Shown piece by piece: positions 43,976 to 54,600 of a stretch of DNA of 64,000 nucleotides; the stretch's first letter is position 1, and the number at the start of each line of letters is the position of its first letter. The translations under genes were made by a program, and so were the position numbers. Below the pieces are notes generated by a model, which saw nothing but the letters and a program-made list of their open reading frames with translations, did no database searches and had not been told where the DNA came from. Origin of the DNA: Pedosphaera parvula Ellin514 (lineage in GTDB: Bacteria > Verrucomicrobiota > Verrucomicrobiia > Limisphaerales > Pedosphaeraceae); assembly GCF_000172555.1 (NCBI RefSeq), contig NZ_ABOX02000016.1, positions 62,001-126,000 of the forward strand. The letters run 5' to 3'.

Positions 43976-44089
43976 TCGTATCCCTCGTCGCACGAGCTTG
44001 TTAGATAAGCATCTTACGCAAAGATGTAACATCTTTATTACACAAAAGACTAATTGATTACGTCGCCAAAGTATGAAACTTTTGGGGAT

Positions 44090-47000
44090 ATGCCCAATTC
44101 TTTTCTGGTCCGTAATGTCAGGATGCGCATACGCTGCCTGGTTATCATGGCGGGGCTTTGGTTTGTCCTGGCAATTTCCTCGCCAGCCCAGGAATTTCGG
44201 GCCGCGTGGGCTGACGTCTTTCACGTCGGCATGGGCAGCCAGACGGAAGTGAACAACATGGTTGCGACCTTGGTTTCCGGTCACTACAACGCGGTCATAG
44301 TTCAGGTGGTCGGGTACATGGATGGGATCGGCGTCAATTCGCATGGCGCCCACTGGAAATCGAACATTCTACCTTGGTCGCCTCGCGTTACCGCCGGCTT
44401 TGATCCGCTAGCGGCTCTCTGCGCGCAGGCGCACGCAAACGGCATTGAAGTTCACGCCTGGCTTGGTGGCAGCGCCGGCGCGATGTATCGCGTTTCCACC
44501 GCTTGGCCGCCCGCCGGAAACGCGACATTGACTGCTCACCCTGAGTGGTTCATTGCGCCCCTGGCGAATAGCGAAGGCGGTGCTCCCGTGCTTGTGGACG
44601 GTAATTACGATCTGGATATGGGCTCTCCCGATGCGCAGGAATACATCGTCAGCATCGTGCGCGAACTGGTGACCAACTATCCGATCGATGGCATCAACTG
44701 GGACGATGAGCTTAACAACGCGGGCTACGCAGCAGGCTTTGGGTATCCCGCTCTCAGCCAGACCAATTATCCGAACTCAGGCCTGGGCCGTTATCGAAGA
44801 AATACCGGTTATGTCGGCACCCCGCCCAATACTGACACCGCCTGGTCCAACTATCGCCGCCGCTTCAAGAACGAATTAATGGCCCGCGTTCAGGCTGAGA
44901 TACAATCCATCAAAACCAATCCCCGCCAGCCATTGCGTCACACCTCGGCGGCGCTCGCCTACAGCCCGTATCCGACTTCCTGCACCTTCGCTGGGTTGGT
45001 CCCTTACACCTATTTCTGTGATTGGGCTGGCATGCTGCAAAACGGTTGGCTGGATGCCGTGATTCCCCAAACCTACAGCCTCGGCACATTTACTAACTGG
45101 GCCAACTTTAGCGCTTCGTGCTGGCAATATAACCGGCAGATCTTCCCTGGTATCGGCGCCTATCTCAACACCAATGCCTCCATTGCCAATATGATCGGTT
45201 ACACCCGCAGCATTGGACTCAAAGGCAACGCGATTTATTCCTATGGCGTGCCCCATACTAATTTTGTCCCCGCCGAGAGTGACTGGTGGGCCTATGCTGC
45301 CGCGAATGTTTATACCAATATCGTCTCCACTCCCCCCATGCCCTGGCGGAATCCTGCCACTGCCACCGAAGGAATCGTGTGGGGACGCGTCAAAGATAAC
45401 AACACCGGCCTCTATGTGGACGATGCCACGGTGACGGTGGCCGGCGGGCCTACTGTGAAGACAGACGGCAACGGCTATTACATCGCCACGCTGGTTCCTG
45501 CCACGGCAGGCGGCACGGCGCATTCAGTGACCGCCAGCAAAACTGGAAACGTTCTGCAGACGACCAATGCCATCGCTTTGGCTGGGGACATAGTCCGCTA
45601 CGATCTACTGCTCAATATAGTTCCCAGGCCGGCTGCACCGAGTGGTTTGACCGCAACGGCTCTGAGCATTTCGCAGATTAAACTTACCTGGACCGACAAT
45701 GCGACCAACGAAACCGGTTTTGTCGTCGCACGCGGCACGGCTTCCGGCGGCCCCTACACGGACATCGCCACACTCGCGCCCAACTCCGTTGTATATACGA
45801 ACAATGGCCTAACCAGTGCCACGACGTACTATTACGTTGTGCGCGCTACGAATGCCGTTGGTGCATCCACCAATTCAGCCCAGGCCAGCGCCAGCACCTT
45901 CGTGAATCCTTTCCCGGCGATTACCGGCCAGCCGCAAAACCAGACCGTCGTCATAAGCAACAGTGCCACTTTCTCGGTAACGGCATCTGGTGCGGCTCCG
46001 CTCAGTTATCAATGGCGTTTCAATGGCATTGCAATTTCCGGTGCCAACTCCAGCAGCTTGACCTTAAACTCCGCTCAATATTCCAACGGAGGAAATTATT
46101 CCGTGACGGTGAGCAACACTCTTGGTTCTGTGTTGAGCTCCAACGCTACGCTGACCGTGCTGACCGCACGACCCACGATCCAACTCACGAACATCTGGAA
46201 CATCCAGGCCGGTTCGCGCACTTACGTGACTTCCGGCAACACCGAGCGGGGCATCTGTATCAATCCGCTCACCGGCCACGTGTTGCTCGTTAGCCGCTCG
46301 GCGCAAATTTCCGGCGCCCTCGGAGTATTTGTACTTGATGGCAATACCGGAGCGCAGGTTGGCACCATGAACTTAACGGGTGTCAGCAGCTCCGCCACGT
46401 TTGTGCTGAACAAAATTGATGCCGCAGCTGATGGTGTGATTTACGGTGGCAATCTCACTACTGCGAGCGGCACGTCACCCTTCATCATTTATCGTTGGTC
46501 CAGTGAAGGAACGGCTCCCACAGTCGCTTATTCCGGCGCTCCCGACAGCGGAACAACGGCCCGTTGGGGCGACAGCTTTTCCGTCACGGGGGCAGGTGTG
46601 AACACGCGGATTGTGGTTTCCGGTTCCAGTGCGACGAACGCGGTTTTGTTCACCACCAGCGACGGCACAAATTTTATCGCAACCGTGATCAATCCGGCTG
46701 CCCCGGTGGCGGCGGGTGAATTTTCACGAGGCCTGCACCTGCTTGGGACCAACACGTTTTACACCAAGAACCCCGGCTTCAATGCGTGTAAACCTTATAA
46801 CTATAATGTTGCTGCCAACAGCGCTTCGACGAGCAGCGACATTGCGCCGCTGGATACGAGCATGCTCGCTATTTCCGTAGTCACGAATTACAGCCTGATC
46901 GCCGGCGTTGTCGACGACAACAGCATCAATACCTCCGGGCATAGCGTGAAAGTTTACGACATCTCAGCGCCGGCTTCGCCAGTGGTTGTTTCGAATTTTA

Positions 47001-47341
47001 ATTTCCTGGCTTTTGGTTCCGGCACGAACAGCAGTAATTCCAACTTTGGCGCAGGGATTGATAGCGATGGCACGCGGATCGTGGCGCTCGACACGCAAAA
47101 TGGCGTGGTCGCCCTGCAAATCCTGGTGAACAACCCGCCGCCGAGAATTAACGCATTCGCCGTGTTGCCGGCCAATCGCCGGCAATTTCAACTGAACGTT
47201 GATCCTGGAACCTTTGTCGTGCAGGGCAGTTCGGATTTCAGCAACTGGCTTGATCTCGTGGTGACTCGCACGAACGGAATTTTCGAAGTGATCGATCCAG
47301 TGACAAATTCGCCGACGCGCTTCTATCGCACGAAAAACTAA
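44090..47341 (+). CDS. Secreted GHL10 (DUF187) glycoside hydrolase-like protein with FN3 and Ig domains
   Basis: 1083 residues from the ATG at 44090 (GGGG just upstream); alternative starts are at 44054 and 44123. The order is a signal peptide ending SPAQ, a GHL10/DUF187 barrel (about 35-420: EFRAAWADVFHVGM, IDGINWDDELNNAGY), then a carboxypeptidase-regulatory-like domain (about 430-510), one FN3 (about 515-600) and one Ig domain (about 605-690). A DUF4623-like propeller (about 700-970) and the verrucomicrobial C-terminal module ending RFYRTKN follow. The acidic pair in NWDDE is a candidate for catalysis. It probably degrades or remodels polysaccharide at the cell surface. Confidence 0.87.
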   Translation: MPNSFLVRNVRMRIRCLVIMAGLWFVLAISSPAQEFRAAWADVFHVGMGSQTEVNNMVATLVSGHYNAVIVQVVGYMDGIGVNSHGAHWKSNILPWSPRVTAGFDPLAALCAQAHANGIEVHAWLGGSAGAMYRVSTAWPPAGNATLTAHPEWFIAPLANSEGGAPVLVDGNYDLDMGSPDAQEYIVSIVRELVTNYPIDGINWDDELNNAGYAAGFGYPALSQTNYPNSGLGRYRRNTGYVGTPPNTDTAWSNYRRRFKNELMARVQAEIQSIKTNPRQPLRHTSAALAYSPYPTSCTFAGLVPYTYFCDWAGMLQNGWLDAVIPQTYSLGTFTNWANFSASCWQYNRQIFPGIGAYLNTNASIANMIGYTRSIGLKGNAIYSYGVPHTNFVPAESDWWAYAAANVYTNIVSTPPMPWRNPATATEGIVWGRVKDNNTGLYVDDATVTVAGGPTVKTDGNGYYIATLVPATAGGTAHSVTASKTGNVLQTTNAIALAGDIVRYDLLLNIVPRPAAPSGLTATALSISQIKLTWTDNATNETGFVVARGTASGGPYTDIATLAPNSVVYTNNGLTSATTYYYVVRATNAVGASTNSAQASASTFVNPFPAITGQPQNQTVVISNSATFSVTASGAAPLSYQWRFNGIAISGANSSSLTLNSAQYSNGGNYSVTVSNTLGSVLSSNATLTVLTARPTIQLTNIWNIQAGSRTYVTSGNTERGICINPLTGHVLLVSRSAQISGALGVFVLDGNTGAQVGTMNLTGVSSSATFVLNKIDAAADGVIYGGNLTTASGTSPFIIYRWSSEGTAPTVAYSGAPDSGTTARWGDSFSVTGAGVNTRIVVSGSSATNAVLFTTSDGTNFIATVINPAAPVAAGEFSRGLHLLGTNTFYTKNPGFNACKPYNYNVAANSASTSSDIAPLDTSMLAISVVTNYSLIAGVVDDNSINTSGHSVKVYDISAPASPVVVSNFNFLAFGSGTNSSNSNFGAGIDSDGTRIVALDTQNGVVALQILVNNPPPRINAFAVLPANRRQFQLNVDPGTFVVQGSSDFSNWLDLVVTRTNGIFEVIDPVTNSPTRFYRTKN

Positions 47342-47426
47342 AAACCTTGGGCTTTCGTTACGCCGCCGGGGGATATAACGACTTTCCCCGACCGCACCGG
47401 AGAAGCCAATCTTTTGGTCTCCTGTT

Positions 47427-48507
47427 TCATGGCTCCTGTCGCGCTTGGTGAAACCGCAAGGGATCGTTGGTGGACCCATCGTCAACAAACTGGAACATGC
47501 CATTATTTACGATGCTGGCAAAGTCGCCGCTCGAACTGGCTTTGATATTTGCCTACTGCACTGACCCGTGCAGTTCCGTGCTCCAAAACTTGCTCCCTTG
47601 TACCCGCCCAGCGTAATCGCGTGGGATCCGCTGCTGGCTAATCAATGAATTCCATTACAGCCTTGTCCGGTACCAGTTGTTGTACGAACCTTCGGCCAAG
47701 GTTTGGCCGGTAAGTGGCCCATAAACATCATTGGTCGACGCCAGCGGTTTGGTGGCGTTGGTCCAGTAATAGGTCGTGCCGTTCATGTGAGTCGATTTGC
47801 CGACAAAAGAGTTTTGCCAACCGCTCAAATTCACATTTGAGCAATTAATGCAGGCACTGGACGCCCCTTCCAGGCCGGAGGTTGACAATGATAATTTGCG
47901 GCATCACCGCCTCGCACCAATAGCCAAATTCCCTATACGGAGAGGAAGAATGGCCGCGTTTTAATGATGTGAACAGGCGCATGGGCAAGGAATTTGGTCG
48001 GCCAGTGGGACCGAACGGTGGAGCAAAGCTGCCATGCCCGAGCGGCATTGTTGGCCAGTTTCCGGCTTTCCCATTCACCCTCGGCATCAAAAAACGAAAC
48101 CGTCCGCCCCTTTATTGAAAATAGAAGAAGCGGGAGCGATTTCACTCGGTATGTCGATGCCATCCGAGTGTGTGTAACCAAAAATCAAAATGCCCGCTGC
48201 ATGGGCATGATTGACCAGTGTCGCGGTGAATTCAGGAGAACTATAACCCCCCACTGAAGTCTGCCTCACCCTTGCCGGCCTTGACGATGAGGTAATGAAT
48301 TCCCAGGCTCTCGTAACACAACATCAGGCTCGTTTCGTTGGTTACACTGGCAAGATTTCCACCGAGGTTATTGGTGGCGGAGCTCATGAAATAATCCCAC
48401 TCGCCCTTCCCAAGGTTTGCCGGGTCGATGCCGTCATCGCGGAGGACCGCAAATGCGGGCCTGATAACCAGGAACGACACGATCGTTATGGCTGTCAATG
48501 TGAACAA
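47427..48507 (-). pseudogene. Decayed paralogue of the giant barrel/Ig proteins
   Basis: Pieces in different minus-strand frames line up in order with the N-terminus of the giants at 48653 and 56315: AVLRDDGIDPANLGKGEWDY (48241-48507), AHAAGILIFGYTHSDGIDIP (48087-48269), FFDAEGEWESRKLANNAARA (47933-48181), REFGYWCEAVMPQ (47845-48090) and WQNSFVGKS (47655-47888). The last segment, around 47427-47552, ends DDGSTNDPLRFHQARQEP, a family-like C-terminal module. At least four frameshifts or stops separate the pieces, and the golvesin and Ig region is missing. It lies just downstream of the intact giant at 48653, suggesting an older tandem copy. Confidence 0.75.
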
Positions 48508-48593
48508 CCTGCGAGAAAGACATAAGTACTATAACCCCACCTGAATACAATGTTTCTCCATTCGATGGTGGTTGGACTTATGTACAGAGGAAA

Positions 48594-48625
48594 GGAGGGT
48601 CCAAGCGTCACTGCTTGGACCCTCC
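48594..48625 (-). terminator. Intrinsic terminator of the 48653 giant gene
   Basis: A perfect 13-bp stem (ggagggtccaagc at 48594-48606, gcttggaccctcc at 48613-48625) with a 6-nt loop lies 28 bp downstream of the gene's stop. On the minus strand it is followed by tttcctct, a modest U-tract. Confidence 0.7.
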
Positions 48626-48652
48626 CTAATCCAGGTCGTCCCATTCTCCCAG

Positions 48653-51600
48653 CTATTTGGCCTCGGTCGCTGGTTCTGCCATCTGTCGGGTTCTGAAAAA
48701 GTTCACCGACGGATTGGATGCTGCAGTATCGCTGAGGTCGATCGTTCCGTTTGTGCTCACCACGGCCCCCAACTCCACCCACTTCACCAGGTCGGATGAT
48801 CCCTCGATCATGTAAGTAACGCCCGGGGTGCCTGCGATGGTTAAGTGCACCCGCGTGTCTGGCAACACGCTCATCATTTGAACATCTGCCTGATTCTTCT
48901 TCGCGATTGTGAGCTCCGCATTGGCACTGGTAATGGAACCTGCCACGTTGCTTATCACCACTGAGTAGCTGCCTGTATCTTTCTTTTTGACCTTTGAAAC
49001 GGTGTAGCTGCTGGCGGTGGCACCAGGAATTGGCGATCCGTTGAAGCTCCATTGATAACCCATCAGCGCCGTGCCGGTGGCCGTCACACTGAAGGTGACA
49101 TCGCCGTTTATGATAACAGCCTGGCTTATTGGCTGCTGAGTAATGCTCGGAGGAACATTGACAACCAGACTCACAGTCGAACTTGTCACGCTCCCGGCAA
49201 CGTTGGATACCACCACAGCGTAACTGCCCGCATTAGTTGTTTGCGCATTCAATACACTGTAGCTGCTGTCGGTAGCGCCAGCGATTGGTAAACCATTGAA
49301 TCTCCATTGATAGCCCATCGGGGCTGTGCCGGTGGTCGTCACGCTGAAGGTGGCAGTACTGCCCTTGATGATAGTCTGGCTGACCGGCTGCTGCGTAATG
49401 CTTGGAGGAATATTGACGGCCAGACTCACAATTGAGCTCACCACGCTTCCGGCAACATTGGATACCACCACGGCGTAACTGCCCGCATTACTTGTCTGCG
49501 CATTCAATACACTGTAGCTGCTGTCGGTAGCGCCAGGGATTGGTAACCCGTTAAAGCTCCATTGATAATTCAGCGGCGCCGTGCCCGTGGCAGTCACGCT
49601 GAAGGTCGCATTGCCACCAATGGTTACACTCTGGCTGATTGGCTGCTGGTCAATACCAGCCGGAATATTAACAGTCAGACTCACAATTGAGCTCGTCACG
49701 CTCCCCGCAACGTTGGATGCCACCAGCCAATACTCGCCTGCCTGGTTGGGTTGCGCATTGGCCAGTGCAAAGCTGCTCTGTGTGGCGTCCGCAATCGGAG
49801 CACCTGCGAACCACCACTGGAATGTGGGGGCGGGAGATCCATCGGCAGCCACGGTGAAGGTTGCATTGTTGCCTACAGTAACAATCTGGCTTACAGGCTC
49901 CTGTGTAATGCTCGGGGGTATATTGATGGTCAGACTCACAATCGAGCTCGTCACACTTCCGGCAACATTCGCTACCACCACGGCGTAACTGCCTGCATTA
50001 TTTGTTTGCGCATTCAATACACTGTAGCTGCTATCGGTGGCGGAACTAATCGGTGCCCCGTCAAAAATCCATTGATAACCCATCGGTGCCGTGCCCGTGG
50101 CCGTCACGCTGAAGACTGCATTGCTGCCGATCGTAACACTCTGGCTTACTGGCGGCAGGTCGATGCTGGGAGGAATATTGACGGCCAGACTGACAGTCGA
50201 GCTCGTTACAGTTCCCGCCACATTGGATACCAACACTGCATAGCTGCCAGCGTTGTTGGTTTGGGCATTCACTATGGTGTAGCTGCTGTCGGTCGCACCA
50301 AAGATCGGCGCTCCATTGAAACTCCATTGATAGCCCAACGGCGCTGTGCCGGTGGCCGTCACGCTGAAGGTCGCATTGCTGCCGATCGTGACTCCATGAC
50401 TTATGGGCTGCTGGGTAATGCTTGGAGGAATATTGACGGCCAGGCTGGCAATCGAGCTCGTTACACTGCCGGCAACATTGGATACCACCACGGCGTAACT
50501 GCCCGCATTATCCGTTTGCACATTTACCATGGTCAAGCTGCTATCGGTCGCGCCAGCGATTGGCAACCCATTGAAAGTCCATTGATAACCTAGCGGCGCC
50601 GTGCCTGTGGCAGTCACGCTGAAGGTCGCATTGCCACCAAGGGTCACACTCTGGCTGATTGGCTGCTGGGCGATGCCAGCAGGAATATTGACAATTAAAC
50701 TCACAATCGAGCTCGTTACACTCCCAGCAACGTTGGATGCCACCACCCAGTAATCACCGGCCTGGTTGGGTTGCACATTGACCAGCATATTGGTGCTATC
50801 GGTTGCGGTGGCAATGGGAGCACCCGCGAACCACCACTGGAATGTGGGAGCGGGAGCGCCGGTCGCTGCCACGCTGAAGGTGGTATTGCCGCCCATGGTG
50901 ACAGTCTGGCTCACTGGCTGTTGCGAAATGTCTGGAGGAATATTAACGGTCAGACTCACAATCGAGCTCGTCACACTTCCGGCAACATTCGATACAACCA
51001 CGGCATAACTGCCTGCATTATTTGTTTGCGCATTCAATACACTGTAGCTGCTGTCGGTGGCGGAACTAATCGGTGCCCCGTCAAAAATCCATTGATAGCC
51101 CATCGGTGCCGTGCCCGTGGCCGTCACGCTGAAGACTGCATTGCTGCCAATCGTGACACTCTGGCTTACTGGCGGCAGGTCGATGCTGGGAGGAATATTG
51201 ACGGCCAGGCTCACAGTCGAGCTCGTTACAGTTCCCGCAACATTGGATACCAACACTGCATAGCTGCCAGCGTTGTTGGTTTGTGCATTCAATATTGTGT
51301 AGCTGCTGTCGGTCGCACCAAAGATCGGTGCTCCATTGAAACTCCATTGATAGCCCAACGGCGCTGTGCCGGTGGCTGTCACGCTGAAGGTCGCATTGCC
51401 GCCAAGGGTCACACTCTGACTTACTGGCTGCTGGGCGATGCCAGCCGGAATATTAACAGTCAGACTCACAGTCGAGCTCGTTACAGTTCCCGCAACATTG
51501 GATACCACCACGGCGTAACTGCCCGCCTTGTTGGTTTGGGCATTCAATATGGTGTAGCTGCTGGCACTGGCACCAATGATTGGCGCTCCATTGAAAGTCC

Positions 51601-54600
51601 ATTGATAACCTAGCGGCGCTGTGCCTGTGGCAGTCACGCTGAAGGTCGCATTGCCACCAAGGGTCACACTCTGACTTACTGGCTGCTGGGCAATACCAGC
51701 CGGAATATTAACAGTCAGACTCACAATCGAGCTCGTCACACTCCCGGCAGCATTGGATGCCACCACCCAATAATTGCCTGACTGGTTCGGTTGGGCACTC
51801 GCCAGCGCAAACGTGCTATCGGTTGCGTCTGCAATTGGCGCTCCTGCGAACCACCACTGGAATGTGGCAGCCGGAGATCCATCGGCGGCCACGGTGAAAG
51901 AGGCAGGATCGCCTGGATTTACGACCAGGCTGACCGGTTGCCCGGTGATGGATGGAGCGGCGTTTAGATTTAGCACTGCATCGGCACTTTGTGTGCTGCC
52001 GCCTGGATTGCTCACCAGCACAGTGTAAGTCCCCGCATCCGCGAGCTGCACATTTGAGCGTACATAGGTGGCATTAGTCGCACCGGGAATGTTATTCCCA
52101 TTGAATTGCCATTGATAGGTCAGTGGCGCGGTCCCTGAAGCTGTCACCGTAAACACCACATTGGTCCCCGGGTTCACAGTCCCTCCCAGTGGCTGGGATG
52201 TGATGGTGGGAGGTGCAGGCTGTCCCACGTACACGAACTTGATCGCATCAGCCATGACTTGCAGCCCATTCGCGATGGGGGAAGCGTCGCTAATCTTTAC
52301 ACTGCCGTTTGTTCCCGCCTGGAAGTAAACGGTTGTGAGCGGATTAAATTTGCCACCCGCCACACCACCGCCCACCGCCTGATTCACAAAATTGGTGAGC
52401 ACACCACCAGAGAAAGTAATTATATGTGGAGTATTCGTTGATCGATTGCTTCCCTGCGGATGGGTTTCAAAAATCTGGTAAAGCCCGGCCTGGATAATTG
52501 TTGGCTTGTAAAGCAGAGAATTGGCTCCGGTACCAACTGTGCGGAAACGATAATCGGCACCAAATCGATCCGTTGCAGTGGCATTGGTGCTCCACGCGCC
52601 AACGACAGTTGCATTCGTGTTATCAACAATGATATCGGCCACGAAGCCAGCAGGAATATTAACCGTCAAACTCGCATTCGAGCTGGTCACACTTCCGGCA
52701 ACGTTGGACACCACCACGGCATAAGTCCCTGCGTTATTCGCCTGTGCATTTACTATGGGCAAGCTGCTATTCGTCGCACCAAAGATCGATGCCCCATTGA
52801 AAGTCCATTGATAGCTCAGCGGTACCGTGCCGATCGCCACCACACTGAAGATCACATTATCGCCATTCGTGACAATCTGGCTTATCGGCTGCGCGGCAAT
52901 AGCTGGAGGAGTAGTAACGGTTAAACTCACAATCGAGCTCGTCACACTCCCTGCAGCATTGGATGCCACCACCCAATAATTGCCTGCCTGGTTGGATTGC
53001 GCACTCGTCAGCGCAAACGTGCTATCGGTTGCGTCTGCAATTGGCGCTCCTGCGAACCACCACTGGAATGTGGGAGCCGGAGATCCGCTGGCGGCCACGG
53101 TGAAAGAGGCAGGATCGCCTGGATTTACGACCAGGCTGACCGGTTGCCCGGTGATGGATGGAGCAGCCGTTACGTTCAGGATGGCATCGATACTTTCTGT
53201 ACTGCCACCAGGATTGCTTGCCACCACGGTGTAAGTCCCCGCATCCGCCACCTGCACATTCGCGCGCACATGCGTTGCATTGGTGGCACCGGGAATATTA
53301 TCCCCGTTCAATTGCCATTGATAGGCCAGTGGAGCCAGTCCCGAAGCAGCCGCCGCAAACGTTACACTGGAACCGGGGCTCACAGTCGTTCCAATGGGCT
53401 GGGCAGTGATGTTGGGAGGTGCAGGCTGCCCCACGTACACGAACTTGATCGCATCAGCCATGACCTGCAGGCCGTTAGTGCTGGTGAAGGCATCGGTAAT
53501 CTTTACACTGCCGTTTGTTCCCGCCTGGAAGTAAACGGTTGTGAGCGAATTAAATTTACCACCAACCACACCACCGCCCACCGCCTGATTCACAAAATTG
53601 GTGGCCACCCCACCGAAGAAAGTAACTATATGTGGAGTATTCGTTGATCGATTGCTTCCCTGCGGATGGGTTTCGAAAATTTGGTAAAGTCCGGCCTGCG
53701 TAATGCTGGGGTTGTAGACCAGAAAATTGGCGCCGGTACCAACGCCACGGGACCGATAATCGGCACCATATCGATCGGTTGAACTTGTCCCGGTGGTCCA
53801 GGTGCCAACCACCGCGGCGTTTGTGTTATCAAGAATGATATCGGGCACGAAGCCTGCAATCCTGGTGGTGAAAGTGAAATCTCCCGAATAGGTGACATTG
53901 GTGCTGCTGCCAAGTTTCGACCGGACACGGAAGTGATAAAGATTGGTTTGTGTCAGACCGCTAATAATCATTGTGTGGCTGGTCGACAGTATGGAATTAG
54001 AACTTGAATTCGAATATGCTGGACCACGACCATAATCCACAATGCTGTCCGCGTTTGAATCAGAAACCCAGGTAATCGTAGCGGAAGTATCGGTAATGTT
54101 GGTCGCCTGCACACGATAAACAAACGGAGCAACCGGTTGCTTGTCTCCGATGCTGTTCGTGCGTATGGCATCCCACATTTCTGTAGCATGCAATTCTGAG
54201 CGAAAGTAATTAATCGACTTGATACCTGCGGTTATAGGGCTCGCTCCGATTTTTGCGAAATTGCAAAACTCAGTGATTTCCGCCGCCGTCACAGGGTCAG
54301 TTCCAGGAGTATAGCCTTGAGCCACTGGAGCAATCGGCTTGATGGCGTTTCGGTTCGTGCCGGTCAGGCTGTTCTGCCAGTTTTGCCATTCCGTTGCCAG
54401 ATCACTCAAACACTGGGTGGGGGTAATGTCGAAACTCTTCCAATAAGCCTGGGGCATTGCTGCATCAGAATAGATGCCGAATTTGGAGTACGGAAACGTG
54501 CTGTGAAAGTGGATATACATTTGCGGAGAATAACCCAGGAACCGGTTGGGAAAGGCAGCCTTGATCGGCTGCAGCAACTGCAATGCAGCAGTGTCGTTAT

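Noticed and set aside
49751-51613. Two 280-codon plus-strand open frames exactly 1020 bp apart (49751 and 50771), and similar ones in 56462-59143
   Set aside because: They are antisense to the Ig repeats, and their spacing and near-identity follow from the repeats. The sense frame explains the sequence.
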